A stretch of DNA of 64,000 nucleotides from JAVSMW01 sp032027005 (GTDB taxonomy: Bacteria > Bacillota > Thermincolia > Thermincolales > UBA2595), in assembly GCA_032027005.1 (NCBI GenBank), contig JAVSMW010000002.1, positions 1 through 64,000 of the forward strand, in the 5' to 3' direction. Of the stretch, positions 52,717 through 61,700 are shown piece by piece (position 1 is the stretch's first letter; the number at the start of each line of letters is the position of its first letter). The position numbers and the translations under genes were made by a program. Below the pieces are notes generated by a model. It had not been told where the DNA came from. It did not search any database and saw nothing but the letters and a program-made list of their open reading frames with translations.

Positions 52717-52864
52717 GATCTGTCAAATGCCAGATCGCTCGGCTGAAACCCGGTAACCATCTGGCTTTGTGAGCGCCTGATGAGTGAAAAATCTTCGCAA
52801 ATGCTAACACTTTGCTCACAGTTTTCTAAAAAGCGTTTTCCGCTCCGGCGGTTAAGCTATATAA

Positions 52865-52956
52865 GGAGAAGTACCCAAGTGGCTGAAGGGTCCGCACTCG
52901 AAATGCGGTAGGTCGGCTAAACCGGCGCGGGGGTTCAAATCCCCCCTTCTCCGCCA
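52865..52956 (+). tRNA. tRNA-Ser(CGA)
   Basis: The 92-nt gene folds fully: acceptor GGAGAAG with CTTCTCC, anticodon stem CCGCA/TGCGG with loop CTCGAAA (anticodon CGA), a long class II variable arm, T-arm GGGGGTTCAAATCCCCC and an encoded CCA end. It reads UCG codons. Accessory genes start just beyond its 3' end. Confidence 0.93.
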
Positions 52957-53241
52957 TTTGACATTTCACAGCGACATGGAACCAAACGCCATGCCGCTGT
53001 TTTGCTTTCTGTCCATATAAGCTTCAATTAATTTTTGATGCTGCCGCGAAGGCCTTGCTATGCGTTGGCCTTCAAGACTATAGAGGTATTCCGCCAGCGA
53101 TTCTTTAGAGATTTTGTCTTGTACTGCAGAGCCAAAAAAAGTATAATGTAATTGGATTTTTAAGGAATACGGTAAGTGGTTTGTTGTTACTAAAAAACAG
53201 AAGATATTGCGTATATAAGATTGTTTCAAGTAGATGGTGCT
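52957..53241. other. Region between tRNA-Ser and the HNH gene
   Basis: On the minus strand a frame ending at 52966 has about 50 plausible codons (SLAEYLYSLEGQRIARPS region), which look like the C-terminal tail of a lost protein, perhaps mobile-element derived, but upstream sequence is AT-rich and does not continue it. I do not call a gene. Confidence 0.35.
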
Positions 53242-54090
53242 ATGGAAAGCTTCGAACATTACGTGTATAAAACTGAGGTTAATTGGTCTTTGCTAACTGA
53301 AGGCCTTACTTTGCCTGTCGAAAATCAAGTAATCTTCGCAAGAAACATGGGAAAGTTTCTGCAACGAGGAGAATCTAAACCAATAAACATCTACCTTAAT
53401 GGAAGAAAATATACAGCACAGATACGAAATGTCAATTTTGATACACGATTTAAAAGAATCAAAGACACTCTTCAGATTCGATATCCTCGTAACGGTAGCT
53501 TTGCAAGAGCATTGCAAGCCAGTTTCTCAAAAAGTTATAATTTTATCATACGGCAGAGAGAAATGCGTCCCAAAGGAAATCGCGCCATGATAAAAACACC
53601 TGAATATTTTAAGGAATATCTTGCTATCTATACAACCGAATATGAAGACTCTTACATTTTTGAAACAATCACGGCTGATGATATTTACTTACTGAAACAG
53701 GCGGTTGAGCAGAAATCAGAGCGGGTCTTTGAATCCAATTTCAATTTTGATATCGTAGATAAAGGTTCTAAAATTCTTGAAGATGAACGGGTCGTTAGAA
53801 TTCGAAAGCTGAATAGAAAAATAGGCGACAATCTCAAACTGCTTTACGATTATCGGTGTCAAATCTGTGGAAAGCTTATCGGAGAAGGATATGGAGCACA
53901 TGTCATAGAAGCGCATCACATCGATTATTTTGTAAAAAGTTTAAATAACGATGCGAGCAATCAACTTATTGTGTGTCCGAATCATCACTGTATTATCCAC
54001 GAGGTAAATCCGGCTTTCGATAGAAAAAAGCTGATCTATTTATACCCAAACGGAGTGCAAGAAGGCTTGGTAATCAATAAGCATCTATAG
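53242..54090 (+). CDS. HNH endonuclease domain protein
   Basis: The 282-residue protein ends in an HNH nuclease: CQICG, then IEAHHID, then CPNHHCIIH, a zinc-bound beta-beta-alpha-metal fold. The first 180 residues form a separate domain that I do not recognise, with a basic stretch typical of DNA binding. This layout is common in restriction nucleases. No methylase is adjacent. The ATG at 53242 is a choice; a TTG at 53221 is in frame. Low-GC codon use differs from the aromatic genes and fits recent acquisition beside tRNA-Ser. Confidence 0.75.
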   Translation: MESFEHYVYKTEVNWSLLTEGLTLPVENQVIFARNMGKFLQRGESKPINIYLNGRKYTAQIRNVNFDTRFKRIKDTLQIRYPRNGSFARALQASFSKSYNFIIRQREMRPKGNRAMIKTPEYFKEYLAIYTTEYEDSYIFETITADDIYLLKQAVEQKSERVFESNFNFDIVDKGSKILEDERVVRIRKLNRKIGDNLKLLYDYRCQICGKLIGEGYGAHVIEAHHIDYFVKSLNNDASNQLIVCPNHHCIIHEVNPAFDRKKLIYLYPNGVQEGLVINKHL

Positions 54091-54322
54091 ATGTAATTAA
54101 GTTTGACCAATAATCTGAATCTATTTTTTATATGATGGGTGTTCTGATTGCAGCCAAAGAGCTGATTCGGACAACCGTCAATTGTTTTCAAAGGATGGCA
54201 CCGAAATGAATAAGATTATTGTCACCGACACTGCCATTACTGCTTGTGTCATCTTGTGTGCGCTGTGTGGCCGCAAACACCGACGTTTTTAAATTTGTGT
54301 CGGTGATTTAGGGGAGATTCAA
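54091..54322. other. Intergenic region before the AbiE pair
   Basis: It holds an inverted repeat CACCGAC/GTCGGTG near 54278-54307, about 20 bp ahead of the antitoxin start, possibly an operator or a terminator of the HNH gene. No gene is seen. Confidence 0.4.
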
Positions 54323-54916
54323 ATGGACAAAAAAGACCTTGAAAAAGCATTTGCAAGTAATAACGGGGTGCTTAAAACCTCGCAGCTTGCTGCGCTCAAA
54401 ATCGATTCCACAGATATAAAACGTCTGATAAAAAATGGCGTCATTGAAAAAATCAAGACCGGATATTATCGTCTTCTATCTGATGATACAAGCGAAACAG
54501 CCATCATCGCCCGTCTCTTTCCTGATGGCGTGCTCTGGCTTAATACTGCTCTTTTTTACTATGGATACAGCGACAGGACGCCAATGCAATGGGATATCAT
54601 CATCAGTAAAAACGCTTCCCGCTCCCGATTTGAGATTGATTATCCCCATATAAATCCGTTTTTTGTGATTCCGGAACGGCTCGCCTATGGTGTAACCACT
54701 ATAGAGATTGACGGTTGTACCATGAATATTCTTGACCGTGACAGGCTCATTTGTGAGTGCCTCAAATACGAATCCGACATGGACAAGGAAACATTCAACA
54801 AAGCGGTTCAGGCATACCTCGCCGACCCGAAGAAAAATATAAAAAACCTTCTGGCTTATGCCAAGCGCAGAAAAGCGACCAAGCGGGTGCATGATGTGAT
54901 AGGAGTGTGGCTGTGA
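54323..54916 (+). CDS. AbiEi-type antitoxin (transcriptional regulator)
   Basis: The 197-residue protein has an N-terminal winged helix (VLKTSQLAALKIDSTDIKRLIKNGVIEKIKTGYYRL) and an AbiEi-like C-terminal domain (SRSRFEIDYPHINPFF, INILDRDRLICECLKY type). In AbiE systems this protein represses its own operon and counters the AbiEii nucleotidyltransferase toxin. It overlaps the toxin gene by one base (TGATG). AGGGGAG precedes the start. Confidence 0.83.
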   Translation: MDKKDLEKAFASNNGVLKTSQLAALKIDSTDIKRLIKNGVIEKIKTGYYRLLSDDTSETAIIARLFPDGVLWLNTALFYYGYSDRTPMQWDIIISKNASRSRFEIDYPHINPFFVIPERLAYGVTTIEIDGCTMNILDRDRLICECLKYESDMDKETFNKAVQAYLADPKKNIKNLLAYAKRRKATKRVHDVIGVWL

Positions 54917-55512
54917 TGGATTTAGGTGCTTCAGTAATTGCAAGGCTTAAAAATAAAGCGCAGACTTCCGGGATGTCCTTTCAGGTTCATCTGCGTTTGT
55001 TCTGTCAGGAAGAGTTTTTGCGGAGGCTCTCTCTTTCAAAATACGCTGACAATCTGGTATTAAAAGGCGGACTTTTCCTTTTTGTTCTGACTGGATTTGA
55101 AAGCCGAGCTACCATTGATGTTGACTTTCTTCTGCGGCAGATTCCTGGCAGCGTTGAAGATGCACGGCGGATCGTTTCGGAAATCATTAACACTCCAAGC
55201 GGCAACGACTTCATTACTTTTGAAATGAGCAGCTTTGAGGAAATCACGCCGCAAAGAAAATATAAAGGCGTCAGCTTTCAGCTTACAGGCAAAATTCAGA
55301 ATACAAAAACACCTTTCAATGTGGATTTCGGCATTGGAGATGTCATCGTACCAAAAGCGGAAAAACGAATCGTCCCGCCCCAGCTTGATACCTTTGCTCC
55401 GCCTGAAATCAGTACATATTCTCTTGAAAGCACCGTTGCTGAAAAGTTTGACGCCATGCTCCAGCGGATGGAACTGACCAGGCATAAGCCTAGTGGTCCA
55501 GCTAGCTATTAA
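54916..55512 (+). pseudogene. AbiEii-type nucleotidyltransferase toxin, C-terminally truncated
   Basis: The 198 residues cover the N-terminal nucleotidyltransferase part (LVLKGGLFLF, then ATIDVDFLL with the DxD-like metal site). Family members are near 280-300 residues, continuing after the MLQRMELT segment with a helical region; here the sequence diverges right after RMELT and stops within ten codons. A rearrangement near 55485 has cut it. The truncated protein may be inactive. Confidence 0.75.
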
Positions 55513-55715
55513 TATTCCTTCATCAGCAGGAATTCCGCAATATCCTTATGCCTCACGCCCTCAACGTTATCATTCCAGAAATCATCCATCGTGACAACAT
55601 ATTTCGGGTAGTGATCTTTGATGGCAAGCAACGGGGCGAATTCGCCGACACAAACCCGGTATCCACGCCGTTCAATCTCCAGCATCACGATGTTTTCCAG
55701 AATGCCGGAAATCAT
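55509..55715 (-). pseudogene. Remnant of a DUF4143-type AAA ATPase
   Basis: The 68 codons combine ENIVMLEIERRGYRVCVG with YPKYVVTMDDFWNDN and AEFLLMKEY, parts of the C-terminus of DUF4143-containing ATPases that normally are separated by a nuclease-like region. The ATPase domain and that region are missing. It meets the broken AbiEii gene tail to tail, overlapping it by four bases, so one deletion probably damaged both. Confidence 0.6.
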
Positions 55716-55717
55716 CC

Positions 55718-55760
55718 GGTGCCGCAGCTACTTATTTAGTAGTATTGCGGCACCTTTTTT
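55718..55760 (+). terminator. Terminator hairpin
   Basis: GGTGCCGCA and TGCGGCACC pair perfectly, with an inner CTACT/AGTAG stem, and TTTTTT follows on the plus strand. On the other strand it lies just past the end of the giant surface protein gene and may serve it as well. Confidence 0.7.
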
Positions 55761-55768
55761 CTAACTAT

Positions 55769-58700
55769 TTATTTTGACAACAGATTATACAAAACCTGGG
55801 CCATTTCCGCTCTAGTGGTGGTGGCCGTGGGAGAAAGCTTTCCTTCACTGCCGTTGATGGTTGCTGTTTTTACCATCAATGCCATCGCGTTCTCTGCCCA
55901 TGGTGCAATCTGCCCAGCATCATTGAAAGCCGACAACTGTTTTCCTAAATTGCCCTCTGGCAACTCGCCTATTATCTTCAAGGCATTGTACAGCAGAGTG
56001 AACATTTCCTGCCTTGTGATTTCCTTGTCTGGTGCGAACATATTGTTGCCCACACCACCGGAAAGGCCCAGGGACTTTGCCGCCGCCAGATAACCGGTAT
56101 AATAGGTGCTGCCTGCGTCAGTGAAGTTATTCGTCGGATTAGCATCTGCTTCGATACCGTAAGCTCTCATCATCATTACAAGAAATTGTCCCCGGGTCAG
56201 CTTTGCTTCAGGACCATAGTTGCCGTTGCCTATGCCCGTGGTAATGCCTCTGGCTGCAATAAGGCCCACAGCTTTGCTGTACCATGCGTCTGCGACTACA
56301 TCCTCGAAGTTCACTTTATTATAGCCTACTGCATACTGTGAGAAATGGTTTGTCTTAAAGCTCACAGTGCCGGTTGTCGGGTCATAGCTGCAATTACTTA
56401 TTATTTCCGGCTTGCCTTCTGCATTGATGTAATAGATGACTATAGCATTTGGATCTTCGCCCGCCTTGGGAGTATAAGGCACTGAGATCGATACATTTCC
56501 TCCAAACTTGGAGATGGTCTGGTCACCGCTGGTAACGCTGAAGTTGAACACCGGCCTGTCGCCTACAAGCTGCTGTGTTTCTGCTGATAGTGAGGATGTT
56601 TCCACTTTGGAAGCTGATATTTTTACAGCTTCTGCCGCTTCGCCGGAAATGGTGGAAAGTGTCTTTGCATCAAAGGTAATCGCGGCAACAGGCATAGAAA
56701 GTGTAAGAGCCTTTGTTTTGCCTTCTGCTGCCAACTTTATCGCGGCTATTGGAATGCTGGTTTCTACGGTTTTTGTATCTTTTGGTGCTTCTACCTTGAT
56801 TTCAACAATAGCTGCCGTCCCATTCAGTTTTTCGGCTTCTTCCACTGCTTTGCTGATGGCATCGCTTACCTGTGTTTGGGTAACTTCTGCGGATGCCTTG
56901 CCGCTGTCGTCAACAGCGGCTGTAGTGGTGGTTGTGACTTTTGCTGTTTTTCCTGTTATTGATGCTTCTACTTTGGTATCTTCCACCACAGGTGTGGCAG
57001 TTGGGCTGCTTGTTCCGTCATTGTTATTGGACGCCGCGTTGATAGCTACAGTATATGTGGCCGTCTTACCGTCAACTGTTACAGTCAGCACCTGATTCGC
57101 CGCAGGAGCACTGCTATCAAACCCGCTCACATTGGCTTCTGATACTGTCTCAGTTTTGGTCGTGCTATCGCTATAGCTGCCGGTCACTACCATGCCGCTT
57201 AGATCCAGGCTTTCGCCCACTGTATACTGCAGCTTAGTTGCAGGAGTTGTTATAGCTATACTCTCCAAAGTCGCCTCTGGTGCCGCGTTGATGGTTACAG
57301 TATAGGTGGTCGTTTTCCCGCCCAAGGTCACCGTCAGCACCTGGTCCGCTGCTGGAGCACTGCTATCAAAGCCGCTCACATTGGCTTCAGTTACTGTCTC
57401 CACCTTGGTCGTGCTATCGCTGTAAGTGCCTGTCACCACCATGCCGCTTAGATCTAAGCTTTCGCCTACTGTATACTGCAGCTTTGTTGCCGGAGCTGTT
57501 ATGGCTATGCTCTCCATGGTCGCCTGTGGGTTCGCCGTCCACTTGGCATACAGAGTGATGTCACCAGTCACTGTATCTGTGCCGAAATCCCAGGCTGTGG
57601 TGCATGCCGCTTCCTTATACCAGCCGTCAAAGGTATAGCCTGTCCAGGTTGGGGCTGCCGGTACACTTATTTTATCCCCTGATATTACGCCATAAACACC
57701 GTCTACCACACTGCCGCCTTGGGAATCAAAGATTACATTATAGGTTGAGAGTAGCTCAAAGTTCGCTGTCAAGTTCCTGTCCCCGGCATCCAATGTAAAG
57801 GTGTAAGCAGCATTCGTGCTTACTTCTCCGCCGTTTTCCGTCCAGTTGACGAAACGGTATCCGCTGGTAGCCGCGGCCGTCACTGTCACCGCGGCCCCTT
57901 GGCCAAATGTGCCGCCACCGCTGACCGTACCGCCCTCCGACGAGCTGGCCGATACTCCCACACTATAAGTCACCGGCGGGTTCGCCATCCACTTGGCATA
58001 TAGAGTGATATCACCGGTCACTGTATCTGTGCCGAAATTCCAGCCATTGGCGCCAGCCCCTTCCTTATACCAACCGCCAAAGGTGTAGCCTGACCGTTCC
58101 GGTGCTGCCGGTTCGATTATAGCAGAGCCGTATGTAACATCACTTATGCCCGCTACCGCACTGCCGCCCTTGGCGTCAAAGGTCACACTGTAGGTTGGGA
58201 TTGGCTCAAAGTTCGCCGTCAGGCTTCTGCCCGCTGTTCCCAGCGTAAAGGTATACGCAGTATTTGTGCTTACCTCCACACCGCCTTCTGTCCAGTTGAC
58301 GAAGCTGTAACCACTGTGCGGAGCGGCCGTCACTGTCACAGACGCTTCTTCGCTGTATATGCCACCTCCGGTCACAGAGCCGCCTGCGGAGGGGCCGGCA
58401 GATACACTGACGGTGTAGGTCACCGATGGGTTCGCCGTCCACTTGGCATACAGAGTTACATTCCCCGTCACAGTATCTGTGCCGAAATCCCAGGCAGTAG
58501 TAAACGCTGCTTCTTTATACCAGCCGCCGAATATATGGCCAGAACGTGTCGGGACTGCTGGTGCGCTTATTTTGGTACCTAAAACTACGTTGTTTATGTC
58601 CGCTACCACACTCCCGCCCTGCGTGTCAAAAGTCACACTATAGGTCGGAATTGGCTCAAAGTTCGCCGTCAGGCTCCTGCCCTCTGTTCCCAATGTAAAG

Positions 58701-61700
58701 GTGTAGGTAGCATTTGTGCTTACCTGCGCACCATCCTCAGTCCAGTTAACGAAGCTGTAACCGCTGTAGACAGATGCCGTCACCGTCACAGATGCTCCTT
58801 CGCTGTGTATGCCGCCTCCGGTAACAGAGCCGCCTGCGGAGGGGTTGGCAGATACACTGACGGTGTAGGTCGCCTGTGGGTTCGCTATCCACTTGGCATA
58901 TAGTGTAATATTACCCGTCACAGTATCTCTGCCGAAATCCCAGGCATTAGTGAACGCTGCTTCCTTGTACCACCCGCCAAAGGTATTGCCTGATAATGTC
59001 GGGGCCGCCGGTGCACTTATTTTCGCTCCTGAAACTACACCACTGATACTGTCTACCGGACTGCCGCCCTGGGCGTCGAAGGTCACGGTATAGGTGGGAA
59101 GTGCCCCAAAGTTTGCCGTCAGGCTCCTATCCGCCGTACCCATGGTGAAGGTGTAAGATGCGCTTTTGCTTATCTCAACTCCAATTTCCGTCCAGTTGAT
59201 GAATTTGTACCCTTTTTGAGCTATTGCAGTTACTGTTACAGCGGCTCCCTCGCTATAAGCACTGCCGCCAACAACAACGCCATTGGCGGATGGATTGGCT
59301 GAAACGACGACACTATGAACTGCCGGTGTCACTAAGTTCACTGTGTATATCTGTTTGGCTATACCGTCCTCAGCTGTGATTTCTACCGTGGCACTGCCGG
59401 GAACGATACCTGCTTGGGTAACTGTCACAACCGCTTTTGGATGATTAGCAGTCGCAGTAACCAATGCAGCCGCACTTCCAACCTTTGTACCTGTAGGCAA
59501 TTGTACGTCATAGCTATAAACACCAGGGTCAAACCCTGCAACCGCCACGCCACCTACAGTCAACTGATCAAGGGAGGTTTCGCCGGAAAGAATGGGGCCT
59601 GGCAATTCAAAATTGATGTTATAGGTCTGCTTTGCCATCCCGTCCTCGGCGGTAACTTCCACTGTAGCGGTGCCGGGAATCGCTTCCGCCTGAGTGATTT
59701 TTACAAACGCCTCGGTATGGGTTGCCTCCGCAGTAACCAAAGTCGCTGCGTCTCCCGGTTTTGTGTCTGCAGTTAATTGAACGACATAGTTGTATGAACC
59801 AGAATCGAATCCTTCAATTGATGCATCCCCAACCTTCAACTGGCTTAGAGTGGCATCATTGGAGATAACGGTACCTTCTAGAACCAATCTGACAGTATAT
59901 ACCTGCACTGTACCATACCTAGAGGTAACTTTTACTGTTGCAATATCTGGAAGATCCATAGTTTGCGTAATATCTATTGCCGCCAGCCCATCGGATGTTT
60001 CTGCATCTACCCACGTTAAATCATCGTCTGGAGCAGTGCCTTTGGGCAATACCACAACATAATTGTATCTGCCAGGGTCAAACCCAGGCACAAGGGCGTT
60101 ACCAACCTTCAGACCGCTTAAACTTGCATCATATAGTATATTACTGCTATCTACAACAAACCCTGAAATATTCTGAAACATTCCTTTGTCAAAATCGAGC
60201 GTGAAATCATAGTATTCCTCTACCTCAGCCCCGTTAAATAACGCCTTATTTATGGTCAGGATGTCTTGCCCGTCCTTGGAGCTAACGGTATAATCCCGGC
60301 CCTCCTGCAACCGCAGTTCCATCCCGCCGCTGCCATTATTAAAACCATCTCTGAAAAAAGTAACTTCTGTAATTTTTGCCGCATGGTTCCAAGTAATGGC
60401 GACCTCCAGATCAGCCGGGGCATTCATATCAAAATTGATATCACTCGGACTGAGGCTTGCGCTTGTATAGAAATGGACGGCTATGTCGAAGTAATCAAAG
60501 AGACCGCCATAATCTACCCTTATTGACTTGCCTTGTGTGACATTGCTGTTGTCAAACCCAACGATCGTAAGCTCTTCGACAGGAATCTCCTTTTCCGCAC
60601 CGTTTTCATAAACTGCTTTGACCACCAGGCCCGTCAAATCAAGGGATTCCCCCAGATAATAGAGTGTCTTGGATGGAGGTGTGATTATGTTGAGGCCCAC
60701 TAAATTCGGTTCCTTAAACAGTACATCAAAGGAGCCTAATGCTGTTTTGCCTCCATACGTCACGGTAAGCGTTTGCCATCCTGGTTGACTGCTGTCAAAG
60801 CCAACAATATTGTCCTCGGTTATGTCATTCAGTACTTTCGAACTGCCATCCCCAAAATTAGCCCGAACGACGAGTCCTGTCGGTCTGAAGCTGTCTCCTG
60901 TAAAATAGGTGTACTCTGTATAGTGGTCCGGTATTTCAACTAAGGATATGGACTCCAGCCCTGTTGAATATTTGAACGGCACGGAAGGCGCGGAAACAGT
61001 ATGCAGTATATCGTCCGGCGCCGGCTTAGCCGTTATCGTAACGCTGAAGATAGGGTTGTAGACGCTATCTATCACCGACAGCCCGAGCTCTGGGTCGGAC
61101 AAATCCAGGGAGAACTCATTTTGTCCTGGTACGGCTTCAACAGTCACTGTTTTTATCAAACCCTCAGTTGGACTAACAGAAGTAATATTAACTTCATAGC
61201 TGCCGGCTTCTGGTACGGCAAACCAGCTCAGATTTGCGCCCGAACTGCTTCCGGTAAATATAGGCGCATTCAGCGGCCATACTTTCAGTATTGATATGTT
61301 CTTACTATCAAATAGTCGAACGTCTTCCAACGTCGTGTAAATACGGTAATTTCCAAACACCGCGTTTGATACGCTCAATACCAGCTCAGCATGGTTATCC
61401 GTTATTGTCCCGCTTGCCTCCACTCCCGGCACCAGCTGTCCATAATTATTCAACAACTGTGCGGTTACCACTGTACCGTCAGCCACATGTTCCGTGAGAA
61501 CCGTCACCGTGATATCAGCTGCCGTCCCTTCGGGTATTTCAGAAAGATTAAGGGTTACAGACTGGAGGACAGGCTTCCCTTTAATGGTGATGACCTTGCT
61601 CCCGCTCACTCCGGTACCGTCATTAGCCGTCGCCCTTACTGTGACAGTCCCCACCCCGGTACACGTCAGCCATCCACCCTGATCGATGGTGGCTGTTCCC

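Noticed and set aside
52674..52864. tRNA-Ser interrupted by a group I intron
   Set aside because: No 3' half of the first tRNA can be found downstream; the second tRNA has its own complete 5' half, so the first is simply truncated.
52966..53259. A 97-codon minus-strand frame after tRNA-Ser
   Set aside because: Only its last 50 codons look protein-like and no good start exists; it may be the tail of a lost mobile gene but cannot be supported.
57531..59330. CRISPR-like regular repeats
   Set aside because: The 450-bp period is coding, in frame and gives 150-residue protein repeats; no short repeat-spacer array exists in the window.
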